Below, in pieces: positions 38,192 to 48,169 of a DNA stretch of 64,000 bases (the stretch's first letter is position 1; each line of letters begins with the position of its first letter). Position numbers and translations under genes: made by a program. Source of the DNA: an uncultured Actinomycetes bacterium (GTDB taxonomy: Bacteria; Actinomycetota; Acidimicrobiia; Acidimicrobiales; RAAP-2); assembly GCA_903825765.1 (NCBI GenBank), contig CAIKBU010000081.1, positions 32,301 through 96,300 on the forward strand, read 5' to 3'. The notes beneath the pieces are model-generated. The model worked only from the letters and a program-made list of their open reading frames with translations, had not been told where the DNA came from and searched no databases.

Positions 38192-39531
38192 TGACCGACG
38201 ACCTCCGCTGCCCACTCCCCCACGTCGCCCGCCCCGAGGAAGAAGAGGGCGTCACCCGATCGGGTGGCCAGTGCCGTGAGCACCTCAGCCTTGGTCGCGA
38301 GATACGGCACCTCTTGCTGGCGGCGGTGGTGAAGCGATTCCGCCACGCTCTCGCCCCGCACGCCCGCGGTATTTTCCTCACCGGCGGTGTAGATCGCCGT
38401 GACGATCACCTCGTCGGCGTCATCGAACGCTGGCGCGAAACCCTCGCCAACCGCGGCCGTTCGGGTATAGCGGTGGGGTTGAAAGACGGCGATGATGCGC
38501 TGATATCCCGCGTCTTTGGCGGCCTTAAGCGTGGCCGCAATCTCGCCCGGCAGGTGGGCGTAGTCCTCGAAGACGTCGAAGTTCCCGTAGCGACCTCGGA
38601 ACTCGAACCGCCGAGGAGCACCACGAAACGCCGCGAGACCCGCGGTGACCGCTTCGGGTTCAATGCCCAGCGAGAGGGCGAGCACCGCAGTGGTAGCCGC
38701 ATTCGCAACGTTATGAATGCCCGTGACCGCGAGTGAGAGAGCGAGCGCCACCGGCCCCGTTACCGAGAAGGTCGCGCCGTGGCGAGCCAGTTGCACGTCG
38801 CTCACCCGCCACTGAGCCGTCGACGACGTTCCGACGGTGACGACTGAGCGCTCGACCTGGGCAATCACCCGTTGGACGCCCGCGTCGTCACTCCAGACCA
38901 CCACCGGACCGCGCGTACGTGACACCAGAGCGGCGAAGGCGGACTCGAGTGTCGCCAGGTCGCCGTAGTGATCGAGGTGGTCGGCCTCGACGTTGAGGAC
39001 GGCCAGTGCGTAGGGCGACAGGCGGTCGAAGGTGCCGTAGCTCTCGTCAGTTTCGAGCACCAGCGTCGACGATGACCCCGCGTGGCCATTCGCACCGATG
39101 CCGAGGACCTCGGCACCGAGCAGCCAACTGTCGTCTCGCTGGGCACCGACCATGATGTGCACCATCATCGAGGTGGCCGTCGTTTTGCCATGGGTGCCGG
39201 TGAGACCGACCACGTCGTAGAGGTCGCCCAGGGTTTCGAGCATCTGCGCTCGCGTTAGGAGCGTCGCTCCACGTTCGCGAGCCGCCGTGAGAGTTGGATG
39301 AGTGAGGGATACCGCCGGCGACCACAGCACCACGTCGGCGTCACTGCCCTGGAGGGGATCGGTGTCGCTTCCCATTGCAATGCCCTCGGTAGCCAGTGCC
39401 GAGGCGACACCACTCATGTCCGCGTCACTACCCGAAACAACACAGCCACGCTCGTGCAACAGACGGGCCACACCACTCATGCCGGCGCCCGCCGCGCCGA
39501 CAATATGAATGCGAGTGCCCGGCGCAGTCAT
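38188..39531 (-). CDS. murC: UDP-N-acetylmuramate-L-alanine ligase
   Basis: 447 aa; IHIVGAAGAGMSGVARLL, GLTGTHGKTTATSM, EDYAHLPGEI, FQPHRYTRT. Confidence 0.95.
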   Translation of the reverse strand: MTAPGTRIHIVGAAGAGMSGVARLLHERGCVVSGSDADMSGVASALATEGIAMGSDTDPLQGSDADVVLWSPAVSLTHPTLTAARERGATLLTRAQMLETLGDLYDVVGLTGTHGKTTATSMMVHIMVGAQRDDSWLLGAEVLGIGANGHAGSSSTLVLETDESYGTFDRLSPYALAVLNVEADHLDHYGDLATLESAFAALVSRTRGPVVVWSDDAGVQRVIAQVERSVVTVGTSSTAQWRVSDVQLARHGATFSVTGPVALALSLAVTGIHNVANAATTAVLALSLGIEPEAVTAGLAAFRGAPRRFEFRGRYGNFDVFEDYAHLPGEIAATLKAAKDAGYQRIIAVFQPHRYTRTAAVGEGFAPAFDDADEVIVTAIYTAGEENTAGVRGESVAESLHHRRQQEVPYLATKAEVLTALATRSGDALFFLGAGDVGEWAAEVVGQ

Positions 39532-40640
39532 CGCGACACCGCCACGACCGTCTCGGCAATCGCGGCCGCCGCATCACGGCGGGAGAGCGTCAACGCGGCC
39601 AGCTCCATGCGCTTTTGTTGGTCTGGACCAAGTATCAGGGTGAGGGCCGCGGCCAATTTCGCGGGGGTCAGTGACGCCTCATCAAATACCATCGCGCCAC
39701 CCGCCGAGCTGAGTACCCGAGCATTCGCACTCTGGTGATCACCGGGCGCACCCGGCAGCGGCACCAGCACTGACGCAATACCCAACGTGCACAGTTCGGC
39801 CACAGTGGTCGCCCCGGCTCGACAGACGGCCACGTCGGCGACCGCCCACCACGTCGTCATGTCGGCAAAATCAAGTATGCGATAGTCGAGACCCTCGAGC
39901 GTCGGCACCTGCTCGCGTACCCAGGCCTCATCACGTCGTCCGGTGACGTGGATCAAGGTGACGTCTGAGCGAGTGGACCATAGACCCGCGAGCGCCAGGG
40001 TCATTTCATTGACTTTTCGCGAACCCAAGGAACCAGTCATGACGACGATGACGTGACGTCCCTGTTCGATGGGGGGCACGACGGATGCCCTCGCCCGGTC
40101 GCGAGCCAATGGTGCACGGTCAATGCTCGCAATATCGTGGCGAACCGGAGCACCCGTGACTACCGTCCGCTCATCAGCGACGCCGAAGGCCACACAGCGG
40201 CGCGTCGCCCATCGACGCAGGAGTCGGTGCGTGAGCGGAGCGTGAGCGTCCAGATCAATCAACACCAGGGGGCGGCGGCACAGTACGGCACCGAGTGATA
40301 CCGCGAAGGACGCGTAGCCACCGACACTGACCACGGCCCGAGGTCGCCAACGGGCAACGAGGGAAATGCCCATCACACTGGCTCGCACCAGTCCCACGAG
40401 GGCGCCAGCATTTTGCCAGCAAGCTTGAAGTGAAAGGGAGCGGCGAATACCGCGGCCGGGCAGCAGGGTGAGCGCTATCGGACCGTGACCGAGGAGTCGC
40501 CCCTCTTGACCACGAGTTGATCCCACGTAGCGGATGTCGTGCGTCGAGAGACCCACGCCGCACAGCGCTTCCGCCACTGCTTGCATCGGGAAGATGTGAC
40601 CACCCGTGCCCCCGCCGGTGATGACAACGGGGCCCGTCAT
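39528..40640 (-). CDS. murG: UDP-N-acetylglucosamine transferase MurG
   Basis: 370 aa; ITGGGTGGHIFPMQAVAEAL, VSVGGYASFAVSLGA, CRAGATTVAELCTLGIASVLVPLP. Confidence 0.96.
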   Translation of the reverse strand: MTGPVVITGGGTGGHIFPMQAVAEALCGVGLSTHDIRYVGSTRGQEGRLLGHGPIALTLLPGRGIRRSLSLQACWQNAGALVGLVRASVMGISLVARWRPRAVVSVGGYASFAVSLGAVLCRRPLVLIDLDAHAPLTHRLLRRWATRRCVAFGVADERTVVTGAPVRHDIASIDRAPLARDRARASVVPPIEQGRHVIVVMTGSLGSRKVNEMTLALAGLWSTRSDVTLIHVTGRRDEAWVREQVPTLEGLDYRILDFADMTTWWAVADVAVCRAGATTVAELCTLGIASVLVPLPGAPGDHQSANARVLSSAGGAMVFDEASLTPAKLAAALTLILGPDQQKRMELAALTLSRRDAAAAIAETVVAVSR

Positions 40641-41878
40641 GGACGTTGTGGTCGCAGCGGTGGTCGACCAGGTGAGGACAACCCACTCCGGCGCGACGAC
40701 CCGACGGGAGAGGGCAGCTTCACGTCCTTACGGGAGCGCGAGGTGTGACTGGACGACGTGTCATGGGCGATGTTGTAGAGAAGCCCCACGGCAGCCATCT
40801 GCATGATCAACGCCGTACCGCCGTAACTAAAGAAGGGAAGCGGCACGCCCGTCACTGGCCAAGAACCAATCACCGACGCAATGTTAATCAGTGCCTCCAA
40901 GGCAATCCACGTCGTAAGACCGACCGCAATAAGCCGCAATACATCGTTCCGACATCCTTTGATAATGCGCGTCGCGAAAATGAGGAAGGCCATAAAGAGA
41001 CCGATGACCGCCAAGGTTCCGATGAAGCCCAGTTCTTCGCCAATGATGGAAAAAATAAAGTCCGTGTGGGGGTTTGGCAGCATCCCCCACTTCATGCGAC
41101 TATTCCCGTACCCGAGCCCCCGCCATCCACCCGACCCGAGGGCAATTTGCGACTGGAAGAGTTGGTAATTGCTCCCGCCATGTTGGGTGCTCAAGTGAAG
41201 AAACGAGAAGCGAGCTCTGGCGTATTTATTTGCGCTGGCGTAGATAGCAATCGCCGTCACGGCGAATCCGGAAGCAACCGCCATTTGCAGCGCCGAAGCA
41301 CCGCCAATAATGAGCATGCTGAACGCCATGACCCCAACAATCGTCGCGGTGCCAATGTCACGCTCGAGAAGGATAAGAAGCACCCCGAGCCCCACGGGCA
41401 CCATCCGTAGGGCCAGCTGTCGCCACTCGCCCAACTCTTTGTGAAACTTCGATATGACCCAGGCCACGTAAAAAACTACGGCCATCTTGAAAACTTCGGA
41501 CGGCTGAATCTGCTGTCCGAACAAACTAATCCACCGACGCCCACCGTTCGAGGTCGAGCCGGCCACCATAACGTACGCGAGACCGACGATGCCGATGCCG
41601 ATGATCCAGAGCCCCCATCGCACGAAGAACGTAATCGGCATTCGCGCCATGATCACGAGCACGACTACTGACAGTCCAACAAACAGTAAGTCATGAGACA
41701 TGAAGCCAAAGTTCGAACCGCTCGCTACCGCGAGCCCTTCGGACGCTGACGCCACCATGAACGTGCCGTAGGTCACCATCAGCAACGTGGTGACCACGAG
41801 GGCGGTGCCCATCTTGTTGCCCTTCGGAAACGACTGGACAAATCGGGCGAGTGGATTGGTCCACTTCAGCGTCGCCAC
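40637..41878 (-). CDS. ftsW: Septal peptidoglycan polymerase FtsW (SEDS)
   Basis: 413 aa; multi-TM; GGRRWISLFGQQIQPSEVFKMAVV, HTDFIFSIIGEELGFIG, TGVPLPFFSYGGTALI. Confidence 0.96.
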   Translation of the reverse strand: MATLKWTNPLARFVQSFPKGNKMGTALVVTTLLMVTYGTFMVASASEGLAVASGSNFGFMSHDLLFVGLSVVVLVIMARMPITFFVRWGLWIIGIGIVGLAYVMVAGSTSNGGRRWISLFGQQIQPSEVFKMAVVFYVAWVISKFHKELGEWRQLALRMVPVGLGVLLILLERDIGTATIVGVMAFSMLIIGGASALQMAVASGFAVTAIAIYASANKYARARFSFLHLSTQHGGSNYQLFQSQIALGSGGWRGLGYGNSRMKWGMLPNPHTDFIFSIIGEELGFIGTLAVIGLFMAFLIFATRIIKGCRNDVLRLIAVGLTTWIALEALINIASVIGSWPVTGVPLPFFSYGGTALIMQMAAVGLLYNIAHDTSSSHTSRSRKDVKLPSPVGSSRRSGLSSPGRPPLRPQRP

Positions 41879-42912
41879 TACAGCACCTTCGCGATCTTGA
41901 CAAAGTCACCGTAGAAGATGCCCAGACCGAGTGAGGCGAGGAGTCCGGCCAGAATCCAGAATCGGATGATGACCGTTATTTCGGGCCATCCCTGGAGTTC
42001 AAAGTGGTGATGAAACGGCGCCATCTTAAAGATACGGCGCCCAAACACGCGGAAGCTAAAGACCTGCAAGATCACCGACAACGTTTCGGCTACGAACAGA
42101 CCGCCAATGATTGGCAAGAGTAAGTCCAGATTCATGAGCAGACACAGTGCCCCGAGACCCGTGCCGATGGCCAGCGATCCGGTGTCGCCCATATAGATAC
42201 GAGCCGGCGCCGCGTTCCACCACAAAAATCCCAGTAGAGCGCCGACGAGGGCAACGGCAACGAGGCCTAGGTCAAGCGAAGCGTGCAGGTGATAAATGTG
42301 GAAATGGCGGTACTGCCAGTACCCGATGATGGCCAGCACCCCGAAGCAGAACGAACCCGATCCGGCGGCGAGGCCATCAAGACCGTCAGTCAAATTAACG
42401 GCGTTCGACGTCGCGATAATGACGAAGACCGCCATAGCGAACCACCCACCGGCCATGAGTTGCCACCCCGGAAATGACACTCGGGTGAATGACAGGTGGG
42501 TCGAGGTGTGGACCCAGTAGAGGGCAGCGAGGGCGAAGCCAATCGCAATCAAAAACTGCCCAGCAATCTTGCCGCGCTTGTTCAGTCCTAAATTCCGAGC
42601 ATTGCGAATACCAATCAGGTCGTCGGCGAACCCCAACAGTCCTGACGCCACAATCGCGGCAATCACCAAGAGACCAGAACGAGTGAAGGTCAGCGCAGAA
42701 CCGAGATGCCCGCAGCCATACCCGACCACAGTGGCGACCACAATGACCACACCGCCCATCGTGGGGGTGCCCGCTTTTACCTGGTGCGAAGCGGGACCAT
42801 CCTCACGAATTCGCTGACCCATTGAGCGTTCGCGAACGTACCGGATCCACATCGGCGTCACGAGCAGGGCAATCAAGAAGGCGACGCCGCCCGACTTCAT
42901 CAAACTCAACAT
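41878..42912 (-). CDS. mraY: Phospho-N-acetylmuramoyl-pentapeptide transferase
   Basis: 344 aa; GTPTMGGVVIV, FADDLIGIRN, NAVNLTDGLDGLAAG, FLWWNAAPARIYMGDTGSLAIG, HHHFELQGWPE. Confidence 0.97.
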   Translation of the reverse strand: MLSLMKSGGVAFLIALLVTPMWIRYVRERSMGQRIREDGPASHQVKAGTPTMGGVVIVVATVVGYGCGHLGSALTFTRSGLLVIAAIVASGLLGFADDLIGIRNARNLGLNKRGKIAGQFLIAIGFALAALYWVHTSTHLSFTRVSFPGWQLMAGGWFAMAVFVIIATSNAVNLTDGLDGLAAGSGSFCFGVLAIIGYWQYRHFHIYHLHASLDLGLVAVALVGALLGFLWWNAAPARIYMGDTGSLAIGTGLGALCLLMNLDLLLPIIGGLFVAETLSVILQVFSFRVFGRRIFKMAPFHHHFELQGWPEITVIIRFWILAGLLASLGLGIFYGDFVKIAKVL

Positions 42913-42919
42913 GGGCAGC

Positions 42920-44308
42920 TCACTTCAGTATCTCCCGTACGTGGAGGCGGTCATCAAAGGCTAGAACCTGATCACCGATAGATTGGGTCGTTTCGTGACC
43001 CTTTCCGGCAATCAGCACCACGTCAGCATCTCGCGCCATCGAAAGCGCCGAGGCAATGGCCTCGGCGCGGTCCACGATGCGCTGCGCGGCGCCGGCGGGC
43101 ACTGTGGAAAGCACCTCGTCAATAATCTGTTCCGGATCCTCACTACGAGGATTATCCGACGTCACAATCACGTAGTCCGACAGACTGGTCGCCACCTCGC
43201 CCATGCGAGGGCGCTTGGCGCGGTCACGGTCGCCACCACAGCCAAAGACCGTAATGACGCGACCTGACGACAAGGCTCGAACGGCGTGCAGCACTCGTTC
43301 GAGGCCATCGGGGCTGTGTGCGTAGTCAACAATCACGGTTGGTGAATCGTCGTGCACCACCTCGAATCGTCCCGGTACGGCGGCAACGGAGCGCAGTGCG
43401 TTGGCCACCGATTCCTCGCTGGCCCCCAAGGCAACCACGATGGCCATCGCGAGAAGCGCATTGTCGACGTTGTAGTCACCGATCAAGGGTGAGCTAACCG
43501 CCCATCCACGCCACAGAAATGAGGTCCCCGATAAGGTGCTCGCAACTTGCGAGGCATCGCTGCGACGAACCTCCACTGTGGGCAGAGTGCACGCGTCGGC
43601 CAAACGGCGACCGTACGGGTCGTCGACCCAGATCACCGCACGACTGGCGTATTCAGAAGTGAAGAGACGGGCCTTCGCCGCGAAGTACTGTGCCATCGTT
43701 TCGTGATAATCCAGATGGTCGTGGGTGAGGTTGGTGAAGGCGGCCACTGCGAAATGCGCACCGAGGACGCGGTCCTGGTCGAGGGCGTGACTGGACACCT
43801 CGAGTGCGACCACGTGCTTCGCCGAATCCTCGATTGGCGTTCTCAGTGCGCGAAGTGTCCGCCACAGCTCTGGGGCGGCGGGGGTCGTGCGCTCTTGCGT
43901 CAGCGTGCCAATGCTGTCACCGTGCCAACCAAGAGCGGTGCAGAGACTGGCGACCAACGTGGCCACGCTCGTCTTGCCATTTGTTCCCGTGATACCGACC
44001 AGTTGTACCTCGCGGTCAGGGCGCCCCGTCACCGCAGCACAGGCGTGCGCCAATGCGGCGCGGAGTCGCGATGGGGGGATGACAATAACGGGGACAGAGC
44101 ACGACACCATTGCGGGAACCACCACGGCGCTGGCCCCATTGGCCACGGCGTCAGCAACGTAGTCAATGCCTTTCGCCACCTGTCCATCGAGCGCGAAAAA
44201 CAGTACCCCCGGCGCACACCGACGACTGTCGATTTCCACCGCCGTAATTTCGATACCGGCGGTGGCCATCGTGAAGTCGAGATCGTCAAAAATGTCGCCG
44301 AGGTGCAT
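42920..44308 (-). CDS. murE: UDP-MurNAc-L-Ala-D-Glu:meso-diaminopimelate ligase
   Basis: 462 aa; GITGTNGKTSVATLVAS, HLDYHETMAQYFAAKARLF, SDNPRSEDPEQII (DNPR, mDAP type), GKGHETTQ. Confidence 0.95.
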   Translation of the reverse strand: MHLGDIFDDLDFTMATAGIEITAVEIDSRRCAPGVLFFALDGQVAKGIDYVADAVANGASAVVVPAMVSCSVPVIVIPPSRLRAALAHACAAVTGRPDREVQLVGITGTNGKTSVATLVASLCTALGWHGDSIGTLTQERTTPAAPELWRTLRALRTPIEDSAKHVVALEVSSHALDQDRVLGAHFAVAAFTNLTHDHLDYHETMAQYFAAKARLFTSEYASRAVIWVDDPYGRRLADACTLPTVEVRRSDASQVASTLSGTSFLWRGWAVSSPLIGDYNVDNALLAMAIVVALGASEESVANALRSVAAVPGRFEVVHDDSPTVIVDYAHSPDGLERVLHAVRALSSGRVITVFGCGGDRDRAKRPRMGEVATSLSDYVIVTSDNPRSEDPEQIIDEVLSTVPAGAAQRIVDRAEAIASALSMARDADVVLIAGKGHETTQSIGDQVLAFDDRLHVREILK

Positions 44309-46140
44309 CAGGTCACGTCCGATCGCAGAGCACCTGGTCCAGACAGTGGCTTGATGATGGCGCCCGTCGAGGCGATGTTGTAGTGGTGAAGGGCGTAACT
44401 CATCACCTGTTGAAAGACGGGGGCGGCGACGGCGCCGCCAAAGATGGTGGTCGTGGGTCGCTCCACCACCACAATCATGGAAAAGGTGGGATTGTTCGCC
44501 GGTGCGAAGCCGACGAAGCTCGCGTTGTACGCGCCCGTAATGAGGCGAGCGGCGCCGGGCTGAGGGATTGATGCAGTACCGGTTTTGCCAGCGACCACGT
44601 ACCCAGGAATGATCGCGTTCGTCCCGGTCCCCGCGAGCACTACCTGCTGCAGCATCTGATTCATGGTGCGAGCAACACGGGTCGAAAGGGCCTGTCGCTG
44701 CACACTTGGCGCCGTGGCAGTGGCGTGTCCGTCTGCCCCAATTGTTGCGCGGACTAATTTGGGCTCAACAAACACGCCGCCATTGGCAATGGCGTTGTAC
44801 GCATCGAGCACCTGAATCGCCGGGACTGCGTCGACTTGACCAATGGGCAGCGAGACTTCATCAGAGGCGTACCAATTCGCGGCATTGATCAGCAGACCAG
44901 CGGTTTCGCCGGGGTAGTTCACCGAAGTGAGCTGACCAAAACCCAGTCGTTCAACTTGCGCCAAAATACGGTTCTCACCGATAGTTTTACCAATTTCGTA
45001 AGTGCCAATATTGGACGACTGAGCCAGAATCTGCGTCGTCGTCAGGTGCTCAACACCGTGTACTTCAGCATCGTGGAATGGTCGGCCGCCAACTCGAATG
45101 TTGTAGGGAACGGTGAATACCTTTCCCGGGGTGACCGTACCTGCCTCGAGCGCCGCCGAGAACGTCACCGCCTTGAACACTGATCCTGGTTCGTAGGCCT
45201 GCGTAAAGGGAAGATTGTTTATGGTCTGTTCGATACCGGGCACACCCACCGACTGCCCCCACGCCGGCACGGGACCAAGAATGCCGGGGTTGCTCTTGGT
45301 GTTCACCAGCGAAGCGTCGGCCAATATTTCACCGGTCTTGACGTCCATGAGTACGGCCTGTCCCGTGATGCCGTGGACCGCCGCGAGTTGCGTTGCCAGT
45401 GCCCGCTCGGTAACAAATTGTAGATTGTTATCAATAGTGAGTTCGAGGCCAGTGCCTGGCTGGGCCTTCTTCAGTACCTGCCGTTGGTTATTCGGCAGCG
45501 GCACTTTGGTGAGTGACGTCCACTCCCGATCAAGGCCATTGTGGCCGGCCAATGACGATTGATACTGGTACTCCAGACCGGTCGTCCCCTGTCCTGAAAT
45601 ATTGGTTCGACCAAGAAGTGACTGCAACAGCGTGCCGTTGGGGTACGAACGACTGGACGAAGGGACGATGGTGATGCCGAAGTTGGCAAATTGCGCACCG
45701 ATTTGTTTGCCAGCGGCGACGCCGACATGGTTCGACAAAATAACGCCACCGTTGTGAATCGACAGCAGTTTGGTCAAGGCCGGCACCGGAATATTGATCA
45801 GCCCCGACATCGCCCTTGCTTCGCCCGCGGGATCTTTCACAAAGTAGTTGTCCGACTGCACTAAATACGCCGGCTCCGACAGCGCAATCAGACGGCCGTA
45901 GCGGTCCCATATATTGCCGCGAACGGCAGTCGTCGGAATCTGGTGTCTCGACTCGCTTGCCGCCCGGGTGCTCTGCACAGCGTGATCGTGAATTTGAAGA
46001 AAGAACAGTCGACCCGCCAAGAGAAGGAAGGCCATGAAGTAGCTACCGTGCAGCAAGGCGAAACGCATGTTCGGGCGAGCACGGTTCGCGGAGTGCTTCG
46101 ACCCCGGACGAGCGTGGGTCGACGTTGCGTGCCGACTCAC
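44308..46140 (-). CDS. ftsI: Class B penicillin-binding protein (FtsI)
   Basis: EPGSVFKAVTF (SxxK), QSSN, GKTGTASIPQPG. ORF opens at 46233; GTG 46140 overlaps the upstream stop in GTGA, so preferred. Confidence 0.94.
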   Translation of the reverse strand: MSRHATSTHARPGSKHSANRARPNMRFALLHGSYFMAFLLLAGRLFFLQIHDHAVQSTRAASESRHQIPTTAVRGNIWDRYGRLIALSEPAYLVQSDNYFVKDPAGEARAMSGLINIPVPALTKLLSIHNGGVILSNHVGVAAGKQIGAQFANFGITIVPSSSRSYPNGTLLQSLLGRTNISGQGTTGLEYQYQSSLAGHNGLDREWTSLTKVPLPNNQRQVLKKAQPGTGLELTIDNNLQFVTERALATQLAAVHGITGQAVLMDVKTGEILADASLVNTKSNPGILGPVPAWGQSVGVPGIEQTINNLPFTQAYEPGSVFKAVTFSAALEAGTVTPGKVFTVPYNIRVGGRPFHDAEVHGVEHLTTTQILAQSSNIGTYEIGKTIGENRILAQVERLGFGQLTSVNYPGETAGLLINAANWYASDEVSLPIGQVDAVPAIQVLDAYNAIANGGVFVEPKLVRATIGADGHATATAPSVQRQALSTRVARTMNQMLQQVVLAGTGTNAIIPGYVVAGKTGTASIPQPGAARLITGAYNASFVGFAPANNPTFSMIVVVERPTTTIFGGAVAAPVFQQVMSYALHHYNIASTGAIIKPLSGPGALRSDVT

Positions 46141-46592
46141 CTCGACGTCCTTGGCCTCACGGTCACACCGATGGTGAACGTCGGCAGTGGCAGCGGTGTC
46201 GCCAGCGACGCAGCGGGAACCTGACGCACCCACCTTGGTTGTACGAGGTGCAGTTGCTGTGCTTTCTGCGCCACAATGCCCGGCGTCGACTCTCCGGCCA
46301 GTGAGTTGACGAGCGCCCCGTAGTTCGACAGGTCGGTTTGGTACTGGGCTTGATTCGCCTGAATCTGCATTTGACGCTGGCCGCTCACCATCGAGCAGTA
46401 CGCCATCACCAGAGCGGGAATCAACACGATGACAATGCTGGCCACGATGGTCCGACGACGGCGCTTGGCGAGCGAACGCTCCGTAACTTCGGAGCGAACC
46501 GGAGTGAGGTGACGTGGCGACGAAGGGGCAGTCGTGGTGCGACGAGGGTCAGCGGCGCCCTGCCAGCGTCGTGGCGATGAAATAACGCTCAT
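46137..46592 (-). CDS. FtsL-like septum protein
   Basis: 151 aa; basic N-terminus, one TM (TIVASIVIVLIPALVMAYCSMVSG), coiled-coil; position between rsmH and ftsI. Confidence 0.75.
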   Translation of the reverse strand: MSVISSPRRWQGAADPRRTTTAPSSPRHLTPVRSEVTERSLAKRRRRTIVASIVIVLIPALVMAYCSMVSGQRQMQIQANQAQYQTDLSNYGALVNSLAGESTPGIVAQKAQQLHLVQPRWVRQVPAASLATPLPLPTFTIGVTVRPRTSR

Positions 46593-47647
46593 GATGTGAC
46601 CTTTCGAGCAATTCGCAGGCGTGCGGAACGCGCACGGGGGTTGTGAGAAATTTCGTCAGTGGTTGCTAACTGCGAACTCGCGCGGTCCACCGTGGCGACG
46701 GCGACGGCACCGCACACGCAACCGAGCGCCTGGGGGCACTGGCAACCACCCGTGGCCCAGCGATGGAACGTGGTCTTGACCGTCCGGTCTTCGCCCGAGT
46801 GGTAGGAGATCACGGTCAAGATTCCTCTGGTGTCGAGGACTTCGAGAGCTCCGTTAAGTCCCGCTTCCAGTTGGCCCATTTCGTCGTTGACAGCAATACG
46901 AAGTGCTTGAAAGACGCGCGTGGCCACGTGCCCCTTTCGCCGCACCGCCATTGGCACAACGCGCTCGACCGCCGCACTGAGTTCAGAGGTCGTCTGGGGC
47001 AAGCTTTTTAGTACGGAGCGTGCAATGGCCCCCGCGAAACGGTCTTCGCCGTTCTCGCGCAGCAGACGGGTGAAGTCGTGGACATCGGCGGTCGCCAGGT
47101 ACTGCGCTGCGGTGAGTCCCGACGTTGGATCCATTCGCATGTCGAGCGGCGCTTCGGCGCGAAATGAAAATCCCCGCTCCCCCTCGTCGAGTTGGTGCGA
47201 GGAAACACCGAGATCCATTAGGACCCCGACGACTTCGTCTTCACCCATCCACACACGCGACGTGGCGACGACCTCCACGATGTCGCCGAACGTGGCCGCC
47301 ACAATGCGCACGCGATCGCCAAATGGCGCCAGCACCTTCCCCGCTTGAGCACGGGCGGCGGGGTCACGGTCAATACCAATGATGCGCAGGGTGGGATAGG
47401 CCGCGAGCAAACGTGCGCTGTGCCCTCCCCCACCCAAAGTGGCGTCAATAAAGACACCCGTGGGGTGGTCGGCGTAGAGGGAGACGATCTCGTCAACCAA
47501 GACCGGCTCGTGGTACTCGGTGCGCTCAACCTGCAGCCTTTCAATCCCTGCGGAGTCGGCGCAGGCGGAGAATGAAGCGCTTCCTCCCTCAGAGATTGCC
47601 AGGCTGCGCGTGGAGCGCGGACGGTAGGCCACGGTGGCGCGAATCAT
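46589..47647 (-). CDS. rsmH: 16S rRNA (cytosine1402-N4)-methyltransferase RsmH (MraW)
   Basis: 352 aa; YHEPVLVDEIV, FIDATLGGGGHSARLL, GVLMDLGVSSHQLDEGERGFSFR; ATGA overlap with mraZ. Confidence 0.96.
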   Translation of the reverse strand: MIRATVAYRPRSTRSLAISEGGSASFSACADSAGIERLQVERTEYHEPVLVDEIVSLYADHPTGVFIDATLGGGGHSARLLAAYPTLRIIGIDRDPAARAQAGKVLAPFGDRVRIVAATFGDIVEVVATSRVWMGEDEVVGVLMDLGVSSHQLDEGERGFSFRAEAPLDMRMDPTSGLTAAQYLATADVHDFTRLLRENGEDRFAGAIARSVLKSLPQTTSELSAAVERVVPMAVRRKGHVATRVFQALRIAVNDEMGQLEAGLNGALEVLDTRGILTVISYHSGEDRTVKTTFHRWATGGCQCPQALGCVCGAVAVATVDRASSQLATTDEISHNPRARSARLRIARKVTS

Positions 47648-48066
47648 TGTGGGGCGACCTGAGTGAAGTACTCCCCGCCGCTACTCGCGTACGCGGCGAA
47701 GAGTTCGGGGTTCCAGATTTCGATGTGGTCAAGGTGGCCAATGAAGAGCACCTCGCCATCGAGTTGGGCAATGTCGCGAATTGACGCTGGGAGAGCAAAG
47801 CGGCCCTGGCGATCAACCTCAACCTCACAGGAGTTTGAGGACCAGAACAGCGATCGACGCCGGTCAAATTCATTTTCTGAGTGGCTGAGGATTCGATATT
47901 CGTCAGCGCGACGAGTGAATTCGCCCACCGTGAACATCGCCAGGCTTCGCCCTTTTTCGGGCGCCACCCAACCACCACTTTGGAATTCCGCGCGAAATTT
48001 CGCGGGCAAGACGAGTCGACCCTTACCGTCCAGCGTGTGCTGATGGCGACCGGTCAGGTAGTGCAT
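47644..48066 (-). CDS. mraZ: Transcriptional regulator MraZ
   Basis: MHYLTGRHQHTLDGKGRLVLPAKFRAEF and second half VDRQGRFALPASIRDIAQL. ORF opens at GTG 48099; ATG 48066 has an upstream GGGAG. Confidence 0.95.
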   Translation of the reverse strand: MHYLTGRHQHTLDGKGRLVLPAKFRAEFQSGGWVAPEKGRSLAMFTVGEFTRRADEYRILSHSENEFDRRRSLFWSSNSCEVEVDRQGRFALPASIRDIAQLDGEVLFIGHLDHIEIWNPELFAAYASSGGEYFTQVAPQ

Positions 48067-48085
48067 CGACTCTCCCTCGGGAGAA

Positions 48086-48150
48086 CCACTTTCCCCCACC
48101 TCGCTACAGTATCACGCCACTTTGTGCCACTTAAAACCACATATCACCAA
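48086..48150 (-). promoter_or_regulatory. Candidate MraZ box array: GTGG boxes at 10-nt phase
   Basis: Plus-strand CCAC at 48086, 48096, 48117, 48127, 48137 and CCAA at 48147; minus reads GTGGttttaaGTGGcacaaaGTGGcgtgat. Confidence 0.75.
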
Positions 48151-48169
48151 TTTTGGGGCGAAATGAGAC

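Noticed and set aside
42920-44308. The Mur ligase next to mraY as murF or a MurE-MurF fusion
   Set aside because: 462 aa is one ligase length and it carries the MurE DNPR and HLDYH...KARLF motifs.
43547-44383. 278-aa plus-strand ORF opposite murE
   Set aside because: Shadow of murE; low-complexity Arg/His/Gly composition and no ribosome-binding or family signal.
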